DNA of 64,000 nucleotides, from positions 565,001-629,000 of the forward strand of contig JACVVK020000037.1 in the NCBI GenBank assembly GCA_018292915.2. Reading direction: 5' to 3'. A model generated the notes under the pieces. That model was not told the origin of the DNA. It worked only from the letters and a program-made list of their open reading frames with translations, and searched no databases. Made by a program: the position numbers and the translations under genes. This DNA comes from Batillaria attramentaria (taxonomy: Eukaryota > Mollusca > Gastropoda > Batillariidae). Below are positions 51,195-61,724 of this stretch, one piece after another; within the stretch, counting starts at the first letter, position 1, and every line of letters begins with the position of its first letter.

Positions 51195-51394
51195 ACCACC
51201 CTGCCTCCTTTCTTCAACACGAATGCCGATACTCCGGGTTTCTGTAGGAGGGTCGGGTAGCCATGCGGCAGGTAGTCTAATCCTGAGTACACATTCCTGT
51301 CTATGGCCATCACAGCATCGTAGTCGCTCAGTGTAGCTAAACACAGTTGCTCGTCTTCACTGTCAGCATGAGTTTTGCCGTGTGCCGACGCCAT
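48974..51394 (-). CDS. NAT16/HISAT-like N-acetyltransferase, gene F
   Basis: Exons are 51394-51197 (66 codons), 50268-50035 (78) and 49567-48974 (197 plus stop), giving 341 aa. The ATG at 51394-51392 has A at -3 and G at +4. The open frame extends seven codons further upstream but has no ATG there. Donors are GTAAGT and GTAATT; acceptors end GAG and CAG. Marks are DEQLCLAT, GLDYLPHGY, DGGQT and GGLFSRF, so the GNAT loop lacks the YGR of its relatives. The C-terminal half has SCSYSFYI in place of SCGSYxxC and HVENHFRRL in place of HLEWHLLRL. It is the most divergent member and lies next to the lectin genes. A (CA)n tract follows the first donor directly. Confidence 0.87.
49690..49802. mobile_element. 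Solo arm of the long-TIR MITE
   Basis: It matches the right arm of the element at 42872-43268: GACTGTGCTTGCACGGTCGA, then TTTGTTGGGAGC, then GATCTTTAAGGAC. The other arm is absent. It lies in intron 2 of gene F. Confidence 0.7.
50860..51030 (+). repeat. Dispersed repeat, partial copy in intron 1 of gene F
   Basis: Shares TGGCGCTGGCC, TATCTGGCAAACA and GCGGCAGTTTTCCATGTCAG with the copy at 46556. Confidence 0.5.
51063..51118 (-). mobile_element. LINE-type 3' tail
   Basis: GATAAGAGAATACTTTATTC followed by CTCATGGGGAAATTA, the same end as at 30047-30093, in intron 1 of gene F. Confidence 0.5.
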
Positions 51395-51639
51395 TTTGAA
51401 TGTGTGGGCGTACAATTTCCCTTCGATGGACGAATAAAGTGTATCTTACAAGACCTGTGTCCGATTCAGTCAGCTGAAACCATGAGGTTTATCGGATTTA
51501 TGTTGTCTGGATACGTCGTTGACCTGTTTCCCAGACGTCAATGGTTATGTGATAAAGAGACGAATGGCTTCGGTCAAGGCTGAATGTGGGTGTCCGGTTT
51601 CTTTGAGCACGCGTGTTGAATTCAAATCAGAACGTTCCA

Positions 51640-51772
51640 GGTGACATCTGTGCGCTTAGAAAATCTGTGTTATCGTCACCGTCAACAGCCTTTGAGGCCT
51701 CACCACCCGGGTATAGTGAACTTTGCTTTGTAGTCTTGCCGGCAGCCACGTTTGGGTATTCTGAGACATTCA
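51640..51772 (-). pseudogene. Relic of an F-type lectin exon
   Basis: The translation contains YPNVAAGKTTKQSSLYPGG followed by EASKAVDGD, which matches the start of the lectin exon at 56064 and 53837. The copy then loses similarity before the WWYVDLGG region. An acceptor-like CTCAG precedes it. It appears to be a decayed third copy. Confidence 0.65.
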
Positions 51773-51880
51773 ACAAAACAACATCGGTACTGCTTGTCGG
51801 CATACAGGAATGCATGAATGAACTTGAACTTTGAATGAATGAATGAAGTTTGAATGAACGAATGAACTTTCTTTCACAAG

Positions 51881-51983
51881 GGTGGGTGGCTGGTGGGTGT
51901 TTGGGAGCTGTTCTTTTCCACTAGGTAACGGTGATATCGAGGACGGGACAACGAGATAAAGGCCAGTACAAATATTTAGCCAT
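51881..51983 (-). mobile_element. SINE 3' half
   Basis: Tail and body only, up to AAATATTTAGCC; the tRNA-like head is absent. Confidence 0.65.
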
Positions 51984-52504
51984 ATTTTACAAGGATACAA
52001 GTGTTAAGAACAGGTGGTTATCTTACAACTTGTCCTTGCTGCAGAAAAAAACAAACCAACAAAAAAGAAAAACCTGATAATTATAACTGATCTAAACCGG
52101 AACAGGAGAAAGAAAAAGGAAAACAAATATAGGCAAGAAATCCAACGGAGCATATAAAAAAATGACGAGCAAAACATTATGAATACAAGTTAAGGAATGC
52201 AGCCATTTCAAACAAACAAGTGTATGTCAAACAAAAACATGACTGGAGGGGTAATGCATGAACAATGATGTAGTAGGCTGGTTGCATCCTCGGAACTGTC
52301 TAAAAGATACTTGTGTAGGTGAGTCTTAAATGGTGCTGATGAGCACAACTGTTTAAACGTAAGTTGTAGGGATTCCAGGAACATGCTGCAACTAACAGAA
52401 ACTTGTTTTATATAAGTCCATTCTAGGGAGTAGGATGGTGAGATTGTGTTGGACGTTGGGATTACGTGGTGGTACATGCTTGCAAAGGGACGATAAATGG
52501 GGGG

Positions 52505-52672
52505 GGGGGGGGGTGTTTGGGAGTTTCACGTCCTTTTCAACCACGTATGGGTGATATCAAAGACGAGGCAGCGAGAAAAAGGCCAGCAAACATATCTGGC
52601 ACCAGCCGGGATTCCAACGACCCGAGCGTTGAAAGTCCAACGCTCTATCATTCGGCTGTCCCGGCTCCCCAG
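52505..52672 (-). mobile_element. SINE downstream of the broken lectin copy
   Basis: Complete minus-strand copy, preceded by a run of about 17 G at its tail side. Confidence 0.8.
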
Positions 52673-52784
52673 CACATGAGGAACACTAGCAGGATCAGTC
52701 ATGCTTTAAATTTGATTAGACAGAAATAACCAAAAAACATCATGCCATACAGATTCACACTGTAGGACAAGAGTATCATCATAC

Positions 52785-53837
52785 CTATTCCCAACACCTG
52801 GACCTCACACAGTGTCAGAACTGCAGTGTCTTTGGCAATTCGTACATAGCGTCCACGAGCCAGACAGCCACACGTGAGTGTCTCCGTTACCCCGCCAGGC
52901 ATGACCTATATCTATAACAGGGATGTCTGGAGCTCGAGCTGGACTCGGGATCCTCCTCAAACACTTCCACCGTGAAGTTGGCCAGTCTTTCGCCTTGAGA
53001 AGAGAACAGGCGTTACTAAACAAACGTCATACAATTAAGTATTACGTGACAAGTCATTTATCTTTCAAAAGCCCATGCAAAACTCGCAATTTTATTTGAA
53101 ATCTTCAAATCACTAGAAGCCGCTGCTAGCCACTATTACGCAATCTGCAGTCGTCTCGGGCCTGGCGGGGTAACGGAGCCCACTCCTTGCGTAACAGTGG
53201 CTTGAAGTGGCTCGTACTGGTGTCCAGTGCCTTGTTCTTTTATCAGGTCTTATCGTATAGTGGGCAGGAGATGGTCGGGCTCGGTCGTTTGAAAGAAAGG
53301 TGTCGTTTAAGTCCAAGTTCTGTACTGTGTCCATTTTCAGACAAATTTGTGTTCGTCTGCTGGTATGGGAACAGAGGCTGTTCGGAAAATGGTAGTGATG
53401 CACTAAACCCCGCACTAACACGCTTCTCCATGGGCTAAAACACGGTATAAATGTGCAGAACAATGTCATCGAGCCGTTTTGGATTACAGAATATAGCTTT
53501 TAGTCACCATAGGCGGAAAAAGTGCTCTCCGAGCCCTGCTTTATAGCGGCCGAAGAACAAGGTAGGCCTGTTTAAGTTACGCCCGTGCAGAAAAAAAAAA
53601 AATTGTTCTCACCACAGCAGTCTCCGCGGTTTGTGATGACCACTTGTTTTATGATGTAGGTTCCACCCAAGTCCACATACCACCACGGACTGGTGTCTTC
53701 ATCACTAGCATGGCTACAGGAATATGATTCCCAGTTTGGATCAGCATTGCCATCGACAGCCTTTGATGCTTCTCCTCCGTACCACGGGTATAGTGAACTA
53801 TGCTTTGCAGTCTTACCGGCAGCTACGTTTGAATAAC
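52785..53837 (-). pseudogene. F-type lectin domain copy G', broken in its second exon
   Basis: Exon 53837-53613 is open and almost identical to exon 2 of copy G, with the same histidine and RGDCCG. The matching last exon, 52993-52785, is 209 bases where copy G has 213. A 4-base deletion near 52910 breaks the frame, and an in-frame TAA follows in what was the MPGGxTE region. No signal-peptide exon of its own was found. It could be a pseudogene, or a broken second domain of one multi-domain lectin, since all lectin exons share phase 1 boundaries. Confidence 0.75.
53066..53275 (+). repeat. Dispersed repeat in lectin copy G'
   Basis: Uninterrupted form of the repeat at 4312, between the two lectin exons. 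Confidence 0.65.
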
Positions 53838-53871
53838 CTGAGACATTCCACAAAGCAACATAAGTACAACA

Positions 53872-54204
53872 TACTGCTAACGGTTCTATGTTCGTAACGC
53901 CACTGAGATGGAAAACCGCCGCTTTCGAAGCTGTAAGGTTGTTTACCAGATAGAAGGATGTTTCATTCGGCCATTGGGACCGTTTTCCTGACTTCGTAGC
54001 TTCTACTGTTAGAGAAATACGGCTTTCTTTGAGCTTTGACATTCCTGAACAGACTGGGACTCGGAAAGTCTTGTAAAAATATCAGTCAGGGCCGTCTAGC
54101 TGGTCCTCAGTCCGCAACTAAATAACGTCGTCTGCTCAGTAGGCGGTACACTTCTACAACAACATGTACGCCTGCCAGAGTCACAACAATGGTCTCAGAT
54201 GCCG
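53872..54204 (-). repeat. Dispersed repeat, inverse copy, upstream of lectin exon G'
   Basis: Inverse copy of 46556-46865. It lies directly upstream of the lectin exon at 53837. Confidence 0.65.
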
Positions 54205-54880
54205 TATTGTGACCCACGTGACTGATCCTGATGCATAGATTAAGCACATTCGATGAAAACGTTTCCACACGCTGTTGTATGCGTGTCTTGCGTATTGCGA
54301 TTTTAAATGCAGAACCCGCGAGGGCTTACTCCGGTTTCTGTTTGTAGCTTCCGAAACTTTCACACCCTTCCGTGCATAAAACTGAAGAACGCAAACAGCA
54401 TAATTACTGGCAGTAGTGTGGAAAGGTTTGATAATTTTAGAAACCGCGGTGACTATTTCACACTTTAAGTTGACATTCACGTGGGAATTTTCACAAAAAC
54501 ACAGTCGAGAATAACCCCCCTTTTCAGTTGTGCTGTTTGAATGTACCCTTCCTTTTTATATGGCCTTACTTCTAAACATGCCTAAATTCCCCGTTTGAAA
54601 TATCAGTTCTTCTATATCCAGTGCTCTCTCTCTCTCTCTCTCTCTCTCATTGCTGTACCAGAACGTGTGCTCAGCTCCAAGAGGCGAAATCGTCGTGCCC
54701 GTTGATTGGAATAAACACAAAACTGACTGAAGCTTACTGAACTGTATAAAGTAACGATGAATTTCCCAGTCTGACTGCGTTACAACGTCAGTGAAGCATG
54801 AGAACCCGTACAATACGGGGTTGATATAGTAATTAAGGCACTTGCCTCTAGAACAAGCATATTAAATATTATAATCATAC

Positions 54881-56432
54881 CTATTCCCAACACCTGGACC
54901 TCACACAGTGTCAGAATCGGAGTGTCTTTAGCAATTCGCACGTAGCGCCCAAAAGTGGAACGTTCACAGGTGAGTGCCTCTGTTGCCCCGCCAGGCATGA
55001 CTCCACCGTACCTGTAACAGCGCTGTCTGGGGCTTGAGGGGGACTCGGGATCATCCTCAAACACTTCCACCGTGAAGTTGGCCAGTCTTTCGCCTTTGGA
55101 GAAGAACAGGAGTTACTCAGTAAACAAACGTTATCTCTTAAAACGCCCATGCAAAAGTCGTGTTTTACTTTAAATCTTTATTTCACAATGAGCCGCTTAA
55201 AGCCACTATTACGCAGTCTGAAGCGGTCTCGGGCGTAGCGGGAAGGCCCACGCCTTGCATGATAGTGGCTTGAACTGGCTCCTGCTGGTGTACAGTGGAT
55301 GTTTGTCTTTGACTAGTTTGATCACATAATGGGCAGTGGGTGGTTGGACAAGAGCTACAGACTTCAATATAAATCAAGGACCACTTGCAAATTTGGCTAA
55401 AATTCCTGGAAGATGTCCGTGCAGCACATGGTGGTTTTTCCAGCTTCAGCAAGCTTTGCAGGATGCATTGTTAACCCTTTAACACTTTCACAGCTAAAAA
55501 TTTTGAAAGATTTCTTGATCTCTATTTTTTGTGAACTCTTAAAAATTAGACCTGTCTGTCAAGGTGGTCCTTGACTTATGTTGAAGTCTGTATATATGTT
55601 GGTATTACATGACGGGTCATGTGCTAGAAAGGTGTCGTCTGTTGGGAACAGAGGCTGTTCGGCACCAAGCCCCGGACTAACATCCTTCGCCACTGGTTGA
55701 AACACAGTATACATGTGAAGAACAATGGTATCAAGCCTTTTGGGGTTATAGAATATAGCTTTTTACTGTTTTAGTCACCCTAGGTGGAAAGGGTAGTCCT
55801 ATTCAAGTTACGCCCGTGTAGGAAAGAAAATGTTCTTACCACAGCAGTCTCCGCGGTTTGTGATGACCACTTGTTTTATGATGTAGGTTCCACCCAAGTC
55901 CACATACCACCACGGACTGGTGTCTTCATCACTAGTATGGCTACAGGAACATGAGTCCCAGTTTGGATCAGCATTGCCATCGACAGCCTTTGATGCTTCT
56001 CCTCCGTACCACGGGTAAAGCGAACTGTGCTTTGCAGTCTTACCGGCAGCTACGTTTGAATAACCTGAGACATTCCACAAAGCAACATAAATACAGCATA
56101 CGATCTATTTTGTACGCACAACGCTTGCTGGAGAAGAAGAAGAAAAAAATGTAATTCTGTTTTTGGTATGAACAGACTTTTACAGACAAGGTGAAGGCGA
56201 ACAGGCATGGGCATTTCAGCTTTAGTAGTTATAAACTAATTAGTGAAGAACATAGAGTAGCATAACAAGTGAGCCAAACGTTCATGCGTAACGCTTACCA
56301 AGCTAACAATGAATAAAGTGGTAACAACATTTTGGGCAGGCGGATGCTGCAAGGCCACCTACTGAGCCAGACATATCAGATAGACGCAGCACCGCTCTTG
56401 TCAAAAATATACTTATTGTACATGCATGCGCC

Positions 56433-56514
<82 letters not shown>

Positions 56515-57281
56515 CTGTCTTCCTAAACAAAATGTGGTTAATTCATGAGAAGAAGAAAATTAAATGTTGGTGTTGGCGTGAAACTACTCACAGTCCGACT
56601 TATCTCACTCAGGACCCCTGAGTCGGATTCCTACATTCACAAAGGCTGTTTGGAGCATTGTGGGGGGGGGGGGGGGGGGGTGACTGGGTGTCGGCTGGGT
56701 GACAACTTGGGTTGGAATCAAAGGCGTGACAACTATAACATCCTACCGTGACACTGTAACCGTTAGAAATCCCGAACGAACTCGCTGTACGTTTTCTGCG
56801 TCGCCCGGAAAGTCCGCAAAGACTGAAATTATAGGTGTGGAAAATCCGAGACAACGAAAGGGGACCGTACTGTTTATTCGTGGCGGCTGGTACAAATTTT
56901 CGCCGCAAGATCGTAAATCATAACGCTTGAAACACTCATCTACCCGCGCGTAAACAACTTTCAAGAGGAAGATGCTCAAATTCTTCTTCTATTCGATTTT
57001 GCTTTGTTGCTCCCTGCTGCACGAACTTGGATGCGCCATGGACAATAGATTTCCAACCGTGCTTTCCCGATAGTGTGCTGCAAACTCTAGTCTATAGAGA
57101 CCGTAGTATACGAACTAGCGTTAAACCGGAGGCTGAGGATTTCTATAATGTGTAGCCAGCATATCCTAACCTTTACTAGGTACTGTCATGAGTCAAAATA
57201 AAACGCTGCATCACGTTACTCACTTGCCAAGCCCACGGCTGGAAGCAGAAGCAGCACAAAGATCTGGATGTCAGCCATCAT
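54881..57281 (-). CDS. F-type lectin (fucolectin-like), secreted, copy G
   Basis: Three exons are supported: 57281-57224 (signal peptide MMADIQIFVLLLLPAVGLA), 56064-55840 and 55093-54881, about 165 aa. All junctions fall after the first base of a codon. The domain shows NVAAGK (23-28), EASKAVDGN, PWWYVDLGG and a binding motif H62...R90-G-D92-CCGE-R97. This resembles the HX26RXDX4R motif of eel agglutinin, including the adjacent cysteines. YVRI and LTLCEVQV close the domain. Such lectins bind L-fucose outside the cell, often in innate immunity. The end is uncertain: a donor-like AG/GTATGA sits at 54881-54880, so the protein may continue into another exon; without splicing the frame stops at 54780. 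Confidence 0.82.
55139..55345 (+). repeat. Dispersed repeat in lectin copy G
   Basis: It sits at the equivalent intron position to 53066-53275, so it was present before the lectin exons were duplicated. Confidence 0.65.
56433..56512. repeat. (CA)n in the first lectin intron
   Basis: About 38 CA units between the signal-peptide exon and the lectin exon of copy G. Confidence 0.95.
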
Positions 57282-57478
57282 GTCGGCGGCTCTTCTGCAA
57301 GGCTGAGAAAGAAATAATGATGAAAATGACGAAAAGACTTGAATGTATAGCGCCGTTTTCGTCCATCCATCAACAGGATCAGAGATTTTTTCCCCCCGCT
57401 GTTTTCGTTCGTTATTTAATCAGTGTGTTCGTAAAGGGGCTGATGCTACCATTTTTATGCCCACATCTTTCTGAGCTG

Positions 57479-57600
57479 TATTGGTGGTATTTCGTGTATT
57501 GGTGGTATTTCGTGTATTGGTGGTATTTCGTGTATTGGTGGTATTTCGTGTATTGGTGGTATTTCGTGGTATTGGTGGTATTTCGTGTATTGGTGGTATC
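57479..57600. repeat. Tandem repeat, 18-bp period
   Basis: About seven copies of TATTGGTGGTATTTCGTG; one copy is extended by a few bases. It lies upstream of the lectin signal-peptide exon. Confidence 0.92.
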
Positions 57601-58950
57601 TGTCATCACACCACTTCGATACATGGACAGTGACAGCGTCTGTAATGCTGGCACCAGAACTAACAGAAGCGTACTCGATGACGTGGCGACTACACTGAGC
57701 GCTCTAGTAGTGTAACAACAGTTACAGTCGTAGACTTTGAATGGTCGACCACTCGCGCAAAGTGTAAACAATATTGTATCGCATTAAGATCTGTACAAAT
57801 CACCAAGCTAGAGTATTTCGAGCGTACAGGCGCACTCACGAAACTGTTCCAAAACATAACTTGCCTTAGCAACGATGGAATCAGCCCGTTTCAGATGCTT
57901 CTAAACTTTCAGATGATTCCACCAAAGTATTGTCATCAGAGTACGAGAAGTTGCCCTCTGGACGTTGGTACAGGTTTTCAGTGTGCAAACGCAAAAGATT
58001 CAGAAATTCCTTTGTTCCTCTGTCAGTCAAGCTTTTGATTCTTTAATCAGATGGGTAAATGTTATGACTACTGTAACTGATTTTGTTAGCTAACATTTGT
58101 CTTTTTGTTCTTCAATGTTTTTGTGCATGACGGACACAAGAAATTTCTGCCATGCGGACGATAGTCATACTTGAACTTGAACCATTCAGATCACACAAAT
58201 GCAGAATGCTGACGGAGTGTAGAACTATAGAAATACGTTGTATACTCACTGTTACAATTCTAAAAGTGTAATTGTGGCCCCAAGAGACGGGATGTTGTGG
58301 ATAGCCAGTGTCCGAACGTTTAATACTCTATAGGCATGTCAACAGCTGGGTACTCAATTAACGTGGTCAGTATTGGGTCCATTAAATTTTAGTCATATTT
58401 CTACGTGGTAGCAATTGTACGGTCTCACGAAAAACAAACGTGACAAATTTGTGTTTAGTACTGTACGCAAGAAAATGGTCAAAACGTTTTTTTTTTTTTT
58501 TTTTTTTTTTGACTAAGTCAAACTACGCCAAAGAAGGGTACGTCAAGCGAAAGCTTCCCATTCACCCAGTCACCTGATGCACGGCTCAAAAATTCTATTT
58601 TGCGACATTCATGGTTTTCAATTTGAAGGGATTATCAGTTACTTTTTGTGTGGCAATAAAGATAATGTTATTTCCATCCAAAACAAAAGACAAAAAAAGT
58701 GTAGATTGATTTTATTTGTGGTAATGTCACGCTTGACTGAATTTGAGAAGCATCAATGGACAGTTTGGTTCTCGGCACTGTGCGCAAGAAAATATCCAAA
58801 AAGGCAAAATATTTTTCAGCGTAAATCATGAGACATTCAGAACGCGTGTGGTATGTAAAACGTTCCATATTTACCAAATCCCGTGACGCACGACTCCAAC
58901 CCAGTCAGTGTTTTACGACGCTCACGATTTCCGGCTGAATTTACAGTGAA
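57601..58950. other. Intergenic region upstream of the lectin gene
   Basis: AT-rich unique sequence with a T-run at 58488-58510. No gene seen. Confidence 0.5.
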
Positions 58951-58952
58951 TG

Positions 58953-59122
58953 GGGGCAGCCGGGGTGGCCGAATGGTAGAGCGTTGGACTTCCAATCCTC
59001 GGGTCGTGAGTTCGTATCCCGGCTGGGGCCAATTATTTGTGCTGGCTTTTTTATCGTTGCCCCGTCTTTGATATCACCCGTATGTGGTGGAAAAGGACGT
59101 TAAACCCCCAAACACCCAACAG
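58953..59122 (+). mobile_element. SINE between the lectin and TIF1-like genes
   Basis: Complete copy flanked by ACAGTGAATGG and ACAGTGCATGG. Confidence 0.85.
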
Positions 59123-61724
59123 TGCATGGTGATTACATGATACAGTGTATATGGATGTCAAGGTAACTGAATTGTCAGTCAAAAACAACATAAATTGTTT
59201 TTATTTCTGGCAGTGCCATAGTTTGTCGCATCCAACCGGAGATGATCTGGTAATCGGCCGTTTCCAGTACGTCGGTCTGTGCTCATTGTGCAGAGTAACG
59301 ACTGCCAGTCTGACCAGCACCACCATCAGGCAGTTTCAGTACCTCAGCATTCTTTCATTCGTCTTACGTAGTACATTACTGACACTAACTTGTAGTTGTA
59401 TTGGTCACTTTTGAGTCGTGTACCACGTGACTGGGTAACTGAGAAAGTTTCTGTTTTTGACAGTTAAACGGTCGCTTTTAATTGGACGTTAATTGAAATG
59501 ATTTAAATCAGGTGCTGCATGGGCAGTCATTTTCATCATTTCAAAACAGAAATAGGAAAGTTTTCCTAGCCATACCCTTCTCTGGCGTATTGTGACTTAC
59601 TCGGCCAAAAAGGAAAAAAACAAAAACAACAAACAAACAAAAAAACAAAAACAAAAAAAACAAGACTTTTTGTTTATAAATTTTCTTGCACACGATGCCA
59701 AAAACACATTTGTCAAGTTTGTTCTGCGCGAGACGATATAGGCAGGTACACGCTTTCCCAGCTACTTCAGTGTCACCAGATTTGACTGTACATTAGATTT
59801 TCAGTCAAACCACGTTATAACAGCAGCTGTTGAGGCGTAATTACTGCCACAGACCTGCTGAAAACCAAATGCGAAACTCTGTTCTGAACAGACTGTAAAA
59901 TTTATTGATCTGCAACATTCTGTTGATGGTATTCCTGCGTACCAACGATGTCCAGAAGTCATCTGTGTGACTATAACGGTCACGAGTGCCATAATGACCA
60001 TGATTTTGCTTCGGGCTCCGACCGCGCAGGATTCTCTTTCGGTTGCCTCTACTCTGGAGGATATCCAGGGACCCTAGATCCGCTGCGCTCTTGTAATGCG
60101 CATCGAATCTAGGGTCCTTGGGAGATTTTACAGCTACAAGGAACACCGTAAAGCATTCTGGCACAATGAGGTTTGTTTTAATTATTGGTGGATGGGTTTT
60201 TTTGTTGTTTTTTTTTAATTCTCCTGTCTCCACTCCTCCCCATTACCCTTTGTGTGTGTTTTATTCCTTTCCTTTTATTCCTCCTGATCAGGTGACGAAG
60301 CTGTGTAGGATGCACACACACACACACACACAAAGTGACACCCCTGCATCTGCAAGTAGCATTACACTGAATGAAACATCAAAGAGATTCAAACTTCAAC
60401 AAAATGATTGATTTAATTGTAATTGTATTTCGTTCTTGGGCTTATCCACAAAAATTCCATTTACACGAAAAATACAATCCACCTGAACCAATCTATAACA
60501 CAACGTCTAGTTGAGGTACAAGATCTAGCGAATTCACCACTGCAAGTAATAAGTAACAGGCCTCACTCAAACAGCTTTAACTGTACTATACTGCTATGCT
60601 ATTTTTATTCAATTTAATCCTGACTCTTTAAGAGTATTCTCCCAAAATGTTTTTATGAAAATTCACATTTTCACCCTACTCAGACAAGTCAAACTCAGAG
60701 GACCCTGTCACTAGTTTCAAGACAGACTGATCATAAAGGTTGTGCAGAAAGATGACAATTCAGCCCCTGGGATGCTCACACAAAACCAAATCAAACGAAA
60801 CCACAAGACTGTACAATTGTTATTAAATCTGATTTTACGAAAGCAGTCAAATTCAAAATGCAGACGTTAAGTACTCACTTTACCGCTTTGGTGCTTCTCA
60901 ACTCCCACATGAAAGTAAACAGTACAGTAAAAAAAAAAAAAAAAAAGTTCATTAATGTTTGCTCCATAACACACCCATCATAAAGTTGTTGACCTTTAGA
61001 AAAATAGATCGTGCAGATAATGTGTTCGGCACCTGCTAGACAAAGGTTAAGGGTGGAGATGACTGGCTTTGATGTGGTGGAAGCACACTCGTAAGGGACA
61101 AAAAATCACAATCTTGTTATTTTATCAGTTGTTCATTCCTTTAAATTAATACCAGAATCAGTGGTTCAAACCTAGTGAGTAGTCTGATACATATATATAC
61201 ATATATATTTACACCATGTCTAATGGTACAGTGTTCCTTGCAGCTTTCAAAACTGAGGGTCACTTTGACCATCTCAGAGGGTCATTTTGTAAAATCATTG
61301 AAGTACAGCCTCAAAATCTGAAATCTGAGTAAAGTATGTACATCCGTATACAGGGAACTGTCAATTCAAACAAATCTTTTTTTTTTTTTCACTCCACGAC
61401 TTCAATCACAGTTTAATGTCACACTTGCCAACGGACGCTGACTGAGTTTCAACTCAATGGAAACGTGTTTCCTCAACCTCAGGCCTCGTGGTCAATGAAG
61501 GCAACTCACAAAATACACTGGTGTGAAAGTACTGAGACTGAGAGCAACAGCGTGTCTTGGGAAAGTATCACGACACCTGCCACCACACACAACCGATTCC
61601 TCTGGACATGCTCAGTACAAATCCTTGAGGCACGAGGGATAGCCACCCACAATATGGAGATTTCTCCTCGCAGTCACAGATGTGTACACACACACGCACA
61701 CACACAAACAAGAATCACACACTG
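59123..61724. other. Intergenic region and probable 3' UTR of the TIF1-like gene
   Basis: AT-rich. Holds the hairpin at 60069, a short (CA)n at 60313, and A and T runs. The part nearest 61724 is likely 3' UTR. No coding exon is supported. Confidence 0.5.
60069..60117. repeat. Inverted repeat, 11-bp arms
   Basis: GGACCCTAGAT and ATCTAGGGTCC are separated by 27 bases; inside, TGCGC and GCGCA can pair further. Confidence 0.7.

Noticed and set aside
51395..51415. Upstream extension of the gene F first exon
   Set aside because: The frame is open but its first codon is TTG; the ATG at 51394 has a strong context and aligns with the paralogues.
52208..52477. Possible LINE reverse transcriptase C-terminus on the minus strand (FKTHLHKYLL)
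   Set aside because: A short FKxxLKxYL-like end is not specific, and no upstream reverse transcriptase motif is present.
57188..57715. 175-codon plus-strand open frame with YWWYFV repeats
   Set aside because: It is produced by the 18-bp tandem repeat and has no homology or splice context.
59841..60233. 130-codon minus-strand open frame
   Set aside because: No recognisable motif, no splice context, and it overlaps a hairpin-forming repeat.
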